Below, piece after piece: positions 27,551-35,006 of a stretch of DNA of 64,000 bases. Under the pieces are notes generated by a model. That model had not been told where the DNA came from. It did no database searches and saw only the letters and a list, made by a program, of their open reading frames with translations. The DNA is from Paraburkholderia lycopersici. GTDB lineage: Bacteria > Pseudomonadota > Gammaproteobacteria > Burkholderiales > Burkholderiaceae. Positions within the stretch are counted from its first letter, which is position 1, and each line of letters opens with the position of its first letter. Position numbers and translations under genes: made by a program. The stretch spans positions 62,001-126,000 of the forward strand of contig NZ_FMYQ01000005.1 in assembly GCF_900096975.1 (NCBI RefSeq), written 5' to 3'.

Positions 27551-28578
27551 GCTGCGTCCCTGTGATATTTGTTCTCAAGGCACTTCGAGAAGCCCGTAGG
27601 CGACATCAGGAAGTCGATGTCGGCGACGAACGGTGGCTTGCCAGGCTGTGGCTTCGACTTACCCGTCAGGAATTCGGACTGTGCGCAGACCTCGAAGAAT
27701 GCGCGCCACGCCGCGACACCATCAGCGACCGTGCTATAGCCGAACGGCTTGCAACTGAGCCGCGCCGCCTCACGCCACCGGGCGGTAATGCTCCGTCGCC
27801 TGGCGTCATTCAGCACCTTGACTCGTGGGTTGTCTGGCATCAGCTCGTGATAGGCGCGAATGAGGCGATCCGCTGGGCAAAGAAGTTGTGTAACGCCCGC
27901 GCCTCCTGCTTCTGGCTCGATCTTTCCGATCGCTGCTCCAAGCAGGTCGACGGAAGGCGCGCCAGCGCCGTTGTCGACAGCGGCGTTAGCCGCCATGCTT
28001 TTCTCCTGCTCCTGCTCCTGCTCCTGTTCCTGTTCCTGATTCCCGCATGTCTTCCCGCTAGGCTTTGCGGAAGCCTTCCCGGAAGGCTTCCCAAAAGCCT
28101 CATCGAAAGCCTTTCCGTAAGCCTCTCCAAGCCCGTGGATATTGGCTCGCAGCGATTCATAGGCCTCTCGTTTGAGGTCGCACTCAGGGATCAGCACCCA
28201 CTCGCTTGCCCACGAGCGGATGACGTTCGGGGACTCGGGCCGATTGCACTTGATGGCGTTGGGAATCCACACGACTTTCGCTTTCCAGTCGGCTTTCACC
28301 ATCCCTTGCTGAAAGGCTTCCCGGAAGGCTTCCTCGAAGGCTTCCAGATCCCAGCTGAGTTCTTCCGCCATTGCCGCCCGGCCCGACCGGAAAAGCCCGG
28401 GAATCGGGCCTGTGTGCGGGCCAGTGAGCAGGAAGATCCAGAGAGCCTGCGCAGACGGTTGAATGGGAGACAGCGCGCGGAATTTCTCGTCGCCCCACAT
28501 GCGCACCTCGATTTTTCGATAGCGCGCCTTCGTCAGTGCGGGCGCTTCAGGCGTGGCCGCCATGGTTTTCGCGCTCAT
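27547..28578 (-). CDS. phage replication initiation-like protein
   Basis: The ATG at 28578 (MSAKTMAATPEAPALTKARY) gives 343 residues. The N-terminal half has a winged-helix look (MWGDEKFRALSPIQPSAQAL, LFRSGRAAMAEELSWD) as in lambda O-type or DnaT-like proteins. A low-complexity Gln-Glu run of about 12 residues (codons at about 28009-28045) lies in the linker, after a Gly-Lys/Ala-Phe repeat region. The C-terminal part (RWREAARLSCKPFGYSTVAD) is a second conserved module. Adjacent to dnaB with overlap, so helicase loading is a likely role. Confidence 0.72.
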   Translation of the reverse strand: MSAKTMAATPEAPALTKARYRKIEVRMWGDEKFRALSPIQPSAQALWIFLLTGPHTGPIPGLFRSGRAAMAEELSWDLEAFEEAFREAFQQGMVKADWKAKVVWIPNAIKCNRPESPNVIRSWASEWVLIPECDLKREAYESLRANIHGLGEAYGKAFDEAFGKPSGKASAKPSGKTCGNQEQEQEQEQEQEKSMAANAAVDNGAGAPSVDLLGAAIGKIEPEAGGAGVTQLLCPADRLIRAYHELMPDNPRVKVLNDARRRSITARWREAARLSCKPFGYSTVADGVAAWRAFFEVCAQSEFLTGKSKPQPGKPPFVADIDFLMSPTGFSKCLENKYHRDAA

Positions 28579-28579
28579 A

Positions 28580-28861
28580 TCACCACCCCGTGAGCAAGCC
28601 ATGCGGCTGGCAGCGGTCCAGCTCGGCCTCACGCAAACATTCGAGGACGTGCTGGACAGCCGATGGCGTCATGTCGTGCAGGTAGGCCCAGCAGCGGCCA
28701 TCGTTCCATGCGACAGCAGGCCAGGTCAGATCCTTCTGGACAACCCAAGGGCCGCGCACTACATGGAAACCGACCGGCGCGGCGCCGGGGCCGCCGAATC
28801 GCCTACGAGCATTGGACGGGGATGCTCGATCCGCCTTCGTTCTCATGAGGCAATCCCTCAT
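28580..28861 (-). CDS. small phage protein
   Basis: The 93-residue frame starts at an ATG overlapping the previous stop (ATGA at 28858-28861) and ends two bases before the next start. It has a basic N-terminus and a conserved-looking WPAVAWNDGRCWAYLHDMTP segment. No domain is recognised. Confidence 0.5.
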   Translation of the reverse strand: MRDCLMRTKADRASPSNARRRFGGPGAAPVGFHVVRGPWVVQKDLTWPAVAWNDGRCWAYLHDMTPSAVQHVLECLREAELDRCQPHGLLTGW

Positions 28862-29109
28862 GCGCGATAGCCGAGCGGATCGGCAAGGTACTTGTGGACT
28901 TCTTCGTTACGGTAGGCGACACACGTGAGCGACAAGCGGATCGGCTGTGGTGCTTTTCCTGCTCGCACGAGCTTGCGCCACGTTTCGCGCCCGATTGGAA
29001 GGAACGGGTCGATCTGCGCCCACGTGGAGAGACCGATCGCTGGGAGGGTCGGCGGCGGCGCCGTGTCGATGGAGGGGGAAACGACGGGGGCGGCAGTAGT
29101 GTTCTTCAT
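28858..29109 (-). CDS. AlpA-like helix-turn-helix regulator
   Basis: The 83-residue protein has a Pro-rich N-terminus and then a compact winged-helix of the AlpA/excisionase type (FLPIGRETWRKLVRAGKAPQ, then VAYRNEEVHKYLADP). Such proteins control integrase or replication genes in prophages and islands. Downstream of a 212-bp gap that carries repeated CCTYAGGG boxes, which could be its operators. Confidence 0.72.
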   Translation of the reverse strand: MKNTTAAPVVSPSIDTAPPPTLPAIGLSTWAQIDPFLPIGRETWRKLVRAGKAPQPIRLSLTCVAYRNEEVHKYLADPLGYRA

Positions 29110-29321
29110 TCGTTCACCGTTCTTGGTGGGGATTGGTGAACGAATGGTGATGGCTTAGCCCACCCTCAGGGCAACACCCAAAGGGCTAAGGGTTGACACC
29201 ATTTCTGGACCCTCTGCGTTGCTCAAATCCACGCCCAGCAATGCGCAGGGAACCCTTAGGGTTGTACTTTTTTCGAGCCGCTACCGTCGGCCTCAGGGTG
29301 GTTTTACGGAGGCCGTTAGGG
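29110..29321. repeat. intergenic cluster of CCTYAGGG-like boxes
   Basis: Five related boxes occur: CCCTCAGGG (29163-29171), CTAAGGGTTG (29186-29195), CCCTTAGGG (29253-29261), CCTCAGGGT (29291-29299) and GTTAGGGT (about 29315-29322). Two are near-perfect palindromes. They could be operators or replication iterons. No gene is seen here. Confidence 0.5.
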
Positions 29322-30470
29322 TCATTTTTTAGCGGCGGGATTCCTGTTGAATGGACAGGCAACCTTCTCAACCGCTTGCACCAGAGCGTTGCTGTCCGAG
29401 ATTTGCGGGAAGTTCGATCTAATCCAAGGCTGGATCTCTTCCTCTGCCTTCGGCCTCGGTTTGCTCTCGTCCCAATCGGCCCAAAATTGCTTTTGTACCG
29501 CGACGACAATGGGAATCAGGAATTCCGGGCGCGGCGGCGCAAGTCCCTTCAAACGGTTAATCTCGTCCTGCAAGGCGCGCATCTCGGCCAGAACATCGGT
29601 ACTCGGATCCAGTTTGGCGAGCCGTGCGTTAGCATCCGCGAGACTCGCGATAGCGGCATCAAGATGCCGTCTTAGCTCAACGGATTCCATTTCGACAGCC
29701 CTCAGTCGATCGATCTCGGCCGGGTCTTCGACGCCGATTGTCGCCAGCGAGCCCCGCTGAGGAATCGGCCAGTCGTACCCATTTTCGCGGCACCACGCTC
29801 GAAGTGAAGCGTGCGGAATTTCCTGTTCATCCCGTGTGCTCCCCCACGTGTTGTTTGGGAGTTCGCCGGCATCTATCGCCGAGACTAGCAAACGCTTGCA
29901 TCGGCGAATCTCCGCGTCCTCTTCCGGCGCAGTACCCCAATCCGGCTCATATGGATCAATGCCCGCGAGCACACTCGCCGCCTCCCACAGATGGAACGAA
30001 GACATACCACGCAGTGCTGTTGCCCAACGCGCAGCGGCGACCTCGGCAGGTGGCTTGACGACTCCAATAGCTTCGGCCATCCCCGGCGTTTCAAGAGACT
30101 CTGGGCATGGAAGGTCTACGGCGCGCAACAACTCGATGAACCTTTTCCGAATCCAGCCATCGCCATCCGCAGTCGCGTTCGGCTCGTCCCAAAACGACAC
30201 AGAGTCAGGAATTTCACCTGTTTTTATGGTTTCATCCAGAAGGCCGTTTAGCGCGGTACAACTGTGTACCAAGACAACCGAGCGTTCAGAGCCCTCCAGA
30301 AACGCGCCGTTGAGCATCTGAATATCGTGTTGCTTCAAGCCCTCTGCAACTGCCGCCAGAGAATCGCCACAATATTCCGCAAGCTTGGTTACTGCCTCGC
30401 GATAGCTGATGAACTCGGCTCGCTTCGCCGCGATGATTTCCGAGAATGAACGTGGGCCTTCAGCACCCAT
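29322..30470 (-). CDS. hypothetical phage/island protein with coiled coil
   Basis: The ATG at 30470 is preceded by GAGGG, favouring it over the GTG at 30485; it gives 382 residues. A middle segment (SFHLWEAASVLAGIDPYEPD) resembles a module seen in accessory proteins of mobile elements, followed by a coiled-coil-like helix (about 245-300) and a C-terminal Trp/Pro-rich domain. I do not recognise the function. Confidence 0.6.
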   Translation of the reverse strand: MGAEGPRSFSEIIAAKRAEFISYREAVTKLAEYCGDSLAAVAEGLKQHDIQMLNGAFLEGSERSVVLVHSCTALNGLLDETIKTGEIPDSVSFWDEPNATADGDGWIRKRFIELLRAVDLPCPESLETPGMAEAIGVVKPPAEVAAARWATALRGMSSFHLWEAASVLAGIDPYEPDWGTAPEEDAEIRRCKRLLVSAIDAGELPNNTWGSTRDEQEIPHASLRAWCRENGYDWPIPQRGSLATIGVEDPAEIDRLRAVEMESVELRRHLDAAIASLADANARLAKLDPSTDVLAEMRALQDEINRLKGLAPPRPEFLIPIVVAVQKQFWADWDESKPRPKAEEEIQPWIRSNFPQISDSNALVQAVEKVACPFNRNPAAKK

Positions 30471-30583
30471 AGATTGCGCCCTCACGCAAAACCCCTTATG
30501 TTGGGCCGCGCCGACCGGGTAAGGGAGCCCGGTTTTCGCCCCGTCGGGCTAGGCGCGGTTGAAACGATTATGCCGTATCGCGC

Positions 30584-30955
30584 TCAGCCATCGCTGCGCT
30601 TCGCGCCCGTCTCGCCGGCACTATCCGCCTGCCTCTCGACCCACGCCGCCGTGTCTTCAAGGCTCTCTTCGAACATCTCGGAAACAGCCACGCCGAGGCC
30701 AAGCAGGGCCTCGATCGAAGCGCGATTGAGAGGCGGCTCAAGGCCGGCATTCGAACCAGCGCAATAGACGGTTTCGCGAATCAGGTTGGCGCGCGTGATG
30801 TTCATGATCTCGCGCATACCGCGGGTCACGAGGAAAGCGCGGTCGATCTCATGGAGAAACGGCTCTGCACGAACGAACGCGCCGCGGCCGGACGCTTCGA
30901 TCGCCGCATCGGTGAAGATCGAAAAGCGGTCGTCGAGGAAGTTTTCAGAGATCAT
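30584..30955 (-). CDS. hypothetical phage protein
   Basis: The 123-residue protein is mostly helical and acidic, with no recognised motif. It overlaps the stop of the 55-residue gene upstream (ATGA, 30952-30955), indicating translational coupling. Confidence 0.55.
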   Translation of the reverse strand: MISENFLDDRFSIFTDAAIEASGRGAFVRAEPFLHEIDRAFLVTRGMREIMNITRANLIRETVYCAGSNAGLEPPLNRASIEALLGLGVAVSEMFEESLEDTAAWVERQADSAGETGAKRSDG

Positions 30956-31119
30956 CGCGCCACCCCCGCGCTGGCGATCTCGGCGAGACGACGCAACGCT
31001 TCGCCGCAGGCGTCGAGCGCATCGAACACAGTCGGCGCCGTTGCAGCGTCGCGCAGCGCGGCGCGGATGATTTCAAGGGGGGATTCGGTTTGCTCGGGAC
31101 GAGCGAGGGCTTGGCGCAT
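30952..31119 (-). CDS. small phage protein (55 aa)
   Basis: The ATG at 31119 has a clear GGAGG seven bases upstream. The product is a short helical protein (SPLEIIRAALRDAATAPTVF, then DALDACGEALRRLAEIASAG) without a known domain. It ends in an ATGA overlap with the next gene. Confidence 0.6.
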   Translation of the reverse strand: MRQALARPEQTESPLEIIRAALRDAATAPTVFDALDACGEALRRLAEIASAGVAR

Positions 31120-31416
31120 GGTGCGGCCTCCAGAGACAGGTTGGGTAACCCGCCCCCGTCGCCAAACGGGGTGAGCGGGCACTGAGCGGGGTTGGCGAAC
31201 CGGCGTCTCTGGATACCGGCAGACCCGAAGGTCTCCCCACCCAGGCCCGCCCATTGAAGGCATGCAAAGGCAGACGCAAATAGAAAAGCCGCGGGTCGAA
31301 CGACGGCGCGGCTTACTTGCGCCAGAGAGCATGTCAGGTCGCCAAACCCGGCCGCTGCTGTTTCAACGGCAAGATGATGATGCCTGCGGCACGAGCACGC
31401 AGTCAAGCCCCCTACT
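31120..31416. other. 297-bp region without a supported gene
   Basis: It lies between the C9-tract gene's possible extended end and the 55-residue gene. It probably carries the leader or promoter of the latter. No repeat or RNA structure is evident. Confidence 0.35.
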
Positions 31417-31978
31417 TCATTTTGACGCGCGGCGCTTAGCCCGCCCACTGCGGTGCTCCGCCAAAAGCTTCTCGAACTCGGCCGCCGCCTGGCGAGCCGA
31501 CAGCGGCAATTGGGGCACCGGAGTATGCGCCGCCACAGCTTGCCGGCGAGACGGTGACTCAGCGGAGGCCGGCCGGCTGGGGGGGGGAACCCGACGTCAT
31601 CTCCTTCAATTTTTCCGGCCACACGCGCCACTGATTGCCGACCTGGAAGAAGCCCAGCTTTTCCTTATGGACGTAAACCGTGGTGTAGGAAACGCCGAGC
31701 AACTCGGCTACCTTGCGCAGACCGAGTGCAGGAGCAAGAGCCAGGAGCGCATCCTGGGCTTCGACCTGCTGTTCTGCTTCGGCCGCTGGCACCAGTTTTC
31801 CCTCGCGCAAGGTCCGGTTTTCAGCCTCAAGACGCCGATTCTCGGCCTCCAAAGCCTCATTATTTGCCTGGAGTTGGTTAATGGCGTCCGCGGCCCTGCA
31901 GTCGAGGGAATTCTCCCGGTTCGTGCTGCGAGTCATGCGTACGCGAAGGCGTCTAGCCAAGTCACCGAATTTTTCCAC
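31417..31978 (-). CDS. coiled-coil helix-turn-helix DNA-binding protein with C9 tract (frame ends at 31559 as sequenced)
   Basis: As sequenced, the frame 31559-31978 gives 139 residues: a basic N-terminus, a leucine-rich coiled coil (about 30-60, LEAENRRLEAENRTL) and a helix-turn-helix (about 84-127, LRKVAELLGVSYTTVYVHKE). At 31579-31587 a run of nine C (coding strand) precedes the stop. With eight C the protein would continue for about 54 more residues (ARQAAAEFEKLLAEHRSGRA near its end) to a stop at 31417. I give the longer extent and regard the gene as frameshifted, slipping or phase-variable. Confidence 0.6.
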
Positions 31979-32011
31979 GCGTTCCCTCCGACCGGAAATG
32001 CCTAGCGTCGA

Positions 32012-32254
32012 TCAGGCAATGCGGGGGCGGAGCTTGGGCCTCTCGATCTCGTTCGCCTTAGGCAATGGCGCCCCCAGACCCATCTTCTTCATCAAGAGTG
32101 CCTCAAATACCGACTGCATCATCACGATGGAGCCATCGGGACGACGCGCCGGCACGATGCCAAAGCTCTCTTTGCACCAGGCAATCTGGGCTGAGTAACG
32201 TCTCTTCCCAGTGATTTCTTGGAGCTTCTCGGGCGATAGGATTTCGATCGGCAT
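32012..32254 (-). CDS. DUF4224-domain protein
   Basis: The ATG at 32254 gives an 80-residue protein matching the short DUF4224 form: LSPEKLQEITGKRRYSAQIA near the N-terminus, then IVPARRPDGSIVMMQSVFEA. These occur in prophages next to integration and regulatory genes. The upstream part of the longer frame (to 32356) is not conserved in character. Confidence 0.72.
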   Translation of the reverse strand: MPIEILSPEKLQEITGKRRYSAQIAWCKESFGIVPARRPDGSIVMMQSVFEALLMKKMGLGAPLPKANEIERPKLRPRIA

Positions 32255-32437
32255 TTCGTCTGTCCCACGCGAGGGGTTGTGAGGCATCAGGTATGAGGGC
32301 CGGTGCGTGGCGCCACCGTCCGGCGTAGGATCTCGATCTGAGGGCGACTGTGTCACTGGGTCTACTGGGCGATTTCAATCAATCGCCCGCGCCGGTCAAG
32401 CGTAAGTACCAAGAGACCAACGCCAGTCGCTCTCCCT

Positions 32438-32977
32438 CTATTCGGCGTGAGATTCCGCCCACGCGATTACTTCCTTCGAGCGCCAGAGCCCTCGGACACG
32501 CTCGGATGCGCCGCCTCCCGATGGAATACGAATACGACGCGGGAAGTCATCCTGCAAGATGATCGCCTCCCGCGTGTAATGCACGCTGCAGTGCAGGTAT
32601 GCCGCCACTTCGGCGAGATCCCAAAGCGCGTGTGGCGACAGCCACGCAGCGATCCGTCGCGCCAGCGCCTCAATGTCGTTACGCTCGATCAGGTCAAGTG
32701 ACCGCGGTGCCGCTTCGCGCGCCCCGTCAGTGACCGACAAGATGCGTTGCCCCGCGGCCGCTGGCGGCTCCTCCGTGGCGTGCGTCGCGTCCGCCTCCGA
32801 TATGCCGCCGCGCACTCTGCCGGCCAACCACTCGTCAATGTCGCTCTCGACCCATGCAATTCTGCCGGGCACGAAGTGGAACGGTTTAGGAAAGGTGCCA
32901 TCGGCCATCATGCGGTAAAGCGTTGACTGCCCCAGGCCAACCTTCGCGGCAACCTCCTTGATTCGAATCGCTTTCAT
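32438..32977 (-). CDS. AlpA-type regulator with two helix-turn-helix modules
   Basis: The 179-residue protein starts with a standard AlpA helix-turn-helix (IRIKEVAAKVGLGQSTLYRM and HFVPGRIAWVESDIDEWLAG). A second excisionase-like module is seen at about 115-178 (LWDLAEVAAYLHCSVHYTRE, then WRSKEVIAWAESHAE). The tandem form is unusual; single-domain AlpA is the norm. It is the first gene of the leftward operon and probably controls it. Confidence 0.75.
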   Translation of the reverse strand: MKAIRIKEVAAKVGLGQSTLYRMMADGTFPKPFHFVPGRIAWVESDIDEWLAGRVRGGISEADATHATEEPPAAAGQRILSVTDGAREAAPRSLDLIERNDIEALARRIAAWLSPHALWDLAEVAAYLHCSVHYTREAIILQDDFPRRIRIPSGGGASERVRGLWRSKEVIAWAESHAE

Positions 32978-33449
32978 TTGCCACTACCTCCGACGAACGT
33001 CCGCGCCGAGTTCAGTTGAGAGGCGTCGCCGCGGCGCCATCGACGCGCCTTCCCGCTGCGGTCGCGATTACTACGGCGGCAGCGCCCATCATGCCGACAC
33101 TCTCGGCGGCGGCCAGCTCCACGTTGACGAGAGCGTGAGCGCGCCCGCAACACCGGCGCAGCCCGCGCGCGCGGGCGACGCGCCCAGCACGACAGCACTC
33201 GCCACGAGGCACCATGCAGCGATGAGCCAGGCGATCGGGCCCGAAGGTCGAGGCCACGAGGAAGGCAATGGGGATCGTGGCCGCCCAGCTCGCGTGGTCG
33301 ATGGCGACGCCGGCCTTGCCCCGAACCAGTCGGGCAGCGCCCACGCGCGGCGGCGACAAGCACAATAAGCGCGCCGGCCAATGCTTAAGTGCAGGGACCG
33401 TCCGTCGTCAGCCGCCCTCTGCCCCGTTTTCGACACCTATGGCCTAGCT
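32978..33449. other. 472-bp region between two divergent regulators
   Basis: The region separates the double AlpA gene from the PrtN-domain gene, so it should hold both promoters. It also carries the remains of a possible membrane-protein gene on the minus strand, described separately. Confidence 0.4.
33012..33436 (-). pseudogene. possible frameshifted small membrane protein
   Basis: Two overlapping minus-strand frames have good codon bias in complementary parts. One gives ATIPIAFLVASTFGPDRLA and later GMMGAAAVVIATAAGRR, the other WLIAAWCLVASAVVLGASPA. Joined they would form a protein with three hydrophobic helices. This suggests a broken gene, but chance in high-GC DNA is possible. Confidence 0.25.
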
Positions 33450-34013
33450 ATGACCCAACTTCCGAAGCTCTACCGGATCAGCGAGGTGATGTCGCAGTTG
33501 GGAATCTCGCGCGCGACCGTGTACCGGATGGTCGCGGCTGGCAAGCTTCGACTCGTGAAGGTCGGCCAGGCGGGTAGCCGCATCTCCGCCGAGAGCGTCG
33601 AGGCTTTCACAGGCATCGGCCACGTTCGGTCGGAGACACGTTCGGGGGCTGCCCCCGTTCCAGATAGCGGTCGCCGCGGCACCTCAACATCAAAACCCGG
33701 CACTCCTCCGATGCGCAATCAGCCGGCGCCGCGCGCTCCAACCGAGGTGAACACGGTCTTCCTACTGCTAGCGCAATACGGCGCAACGTCGATCGTGCCG
33801 CTCGACGTGGTGTGCCGGGACTACTTCTCGCACCTTACGCCGGAAAAGCTGCTGCACAAGGTGGGCATCGGGGAAATCGCGCTGCCGGTCATTCGCATAG
33901 AGAGCTCGCAGAAAGCCGCGAAGGGCGTCCATGTCGTGGATCTGGCCGCCTATATCGATGCGCGCCGAGCCGAGGCACAGGAAGAATATGAACAACTGCG
34001 AGGCAAGCGATAG
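33450..34013 (+). CDS. excisionase-type HTH fused to PrtN (pyocin activator) domain
   Basis: The ATG at 33450 gives 187 residues. Residues about 7-55 form a helix-turn-helix of the DNA-binding/excisionase type (YRISEVMSQLGISRATVYRM). After a Pro/Ser-rich linker, residues about 100-178 match the PrtN family (NTVFLLLAQYGATSIVPLDV, HLTPEKLLHKVGIGEIALPV, KAAKGVHVVDLAAYID). PrtN activates pyocin genes in Pseudomonas. The gene is divergent from the leftward operon and may activate it or drive excision. Confidence 0.75.
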   Translation: MTQLPKLYRISEVMSQLGISRATVYRMVAAGKLRLVKVGQAGSRISAESVEAFTGIGHVRSETRSGAAPVPDSGRRGTSTSKPGTPPMRNQPAPRAPTEVNTVFLLLAQYGATSIVPLDVVCRDYFSHLTPEKLLHKVGIGEIALPVIRIESSQKAAKGVHVVDLAAYIDARRAEAQEEYEQLRGKR

Positions 34014-34204
34014 GCGAGCGGCCGCGCCCAGGACGACCCTCGCTCGAGGAGCAGGACGAAATCGACCGGAAGGAAGCCGTTCAGTTGATTGCCGAGCTTG
34101 GCACGGACGGCTTGACCTCGCATTTCGTCGCGTGGGCGCTAGGGCTGCCGGCGTCGGAAGACGATGAGCCGTTCGACTGGCGCAATTGGCCCCTTCGCAA
34201 TTAG
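34010..34204 (+). CDS. small ORF without a canonical start, after the PrtN-domain gene
   Basis: The frame reads RPGRPSLEEQDEIDRKEAVQ, then LIAELGTDGLTSHFVAWALG and a Trp-rich end, which looks protein-like and acidic. No ATG, GTG or early TTG exists between its upstream TGA and this stretch. The only overlapping triplet is ATA at the PrtN stop. It may be a decayed gene or expressed by frameshifting from the upstream gene. Confidence 0.3.
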   Translation: MGERPRPGRPSLEEQDEIDRKEAVQLIAELGTDGLTSHFVAWALGLPASEDDEPFDWRNWPLRN

Positions 34205-34295
34205 GTAGCGGACTGGATAGTAGTAGGTCAGGTCGATTCTGACGAAAGGGGCACCTGCTATCCCAGAAGAATCAAGGTGCCATGGCGCCGCTTCA

Positions 34296-35006
34296 CTATT
34301 TCCAAGGGTGAAATGAAAGACGCACGAAGACGCGCGGGCGATCGGTCGTGCCATTTAGCCTGTCCACCTTTGCGGACAGACTTCCCTTCGCGGCCCACTT
34401 GCTCAAGCTCGCCCTAAGCGCACGGTTCACATATCCCAGCGGCTTTCCACGATGCAGGGCGAATACCGCATCTCGATCAACCGGATTCTCACGGTCGATC
34501 GCGAAATTAATTTCGTCGCCGTTCCGGATCCCCGACATATTCAGCCCATGGACATGTCGTACCCCGGCCAGTTCCATGATGAACTCAAAAGCCTCTGTCG
34601 TGCCCGAAAAATCGGGGACAAGAGCGAACCCGTCGCTCGGCAGAGCTGCTCCCGTGTAACCGAGAAGTGCAAGATCGGAATACGGAAACGGATTAGGTAA
34701 CCGATGCTTTGCAAGAAAATCACCAAAGTCTTCGCGCTTCCTAGGGGGAAGACGTCGACTGAATGCCTCATGCACACCCTGACGGTGCTCTCGCGCAGAA
34801 GGGCGGAATGCCGGGTAGCCTTGGAAGCCGCATGCCTCGGCAGCTACGTAATCCGGCGTCCCGTGAAGGTATCGAAGCACCAATTCGTCGCCTTCCGCTA
34901 CGATTTCGCCGACTATGCGCCGAGTGCGCGCATGTGGCTCTGCTTCGCCAGGCTGCCAAGTAAGCAACAGGCGGCTAGGTTCGCGGATGTCGTGTAGAAG
35001 GTTCAT
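34296..35006 (-). CDS. HIRAN-domain protein, partner of HipA-like kinase
   Basis: The 236-residue protein has an N-terminal part (about 10-130) that resembles an accessory domain near HipA-type kinases (GDELVLRYLHGTPDYVAAEA, then LLGYTGAALPSDGF). The C-terminal part (about 145-232) is a HIRAN domain: GLNMSGIRNGDEINFAIDRE, then NPVDRDAVFALHRGKPLGYV. HIRAN binds DNA ends in eukaryotic HLTF. It overlaps the kinase stop by four bases. DNA here is AT-richer than the chromosome. Function is inferred. Confidence 0.75.
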   Translation of the reverse strand: MNLLHDIREPSRLLLTWQPGEAEPHARTRRIVGEIVAEGDELVLRYLHGTPDYVAAEACGFQGYPAFRPSAREHRQGVHEAFSRRLPPRKREDFGDFLAKHRLPNPFPYSDLALLGYTGAALPSDGFALVPDFSGTTEAFEFIMELAGVRHVHGLNMSGIRNGDEINFAIDRENPVDRDAVFALHRGKPLGYVNRALRASLSKWAAKGSLSAKVDRLNGTTDRPRVFVRLSFHPWK

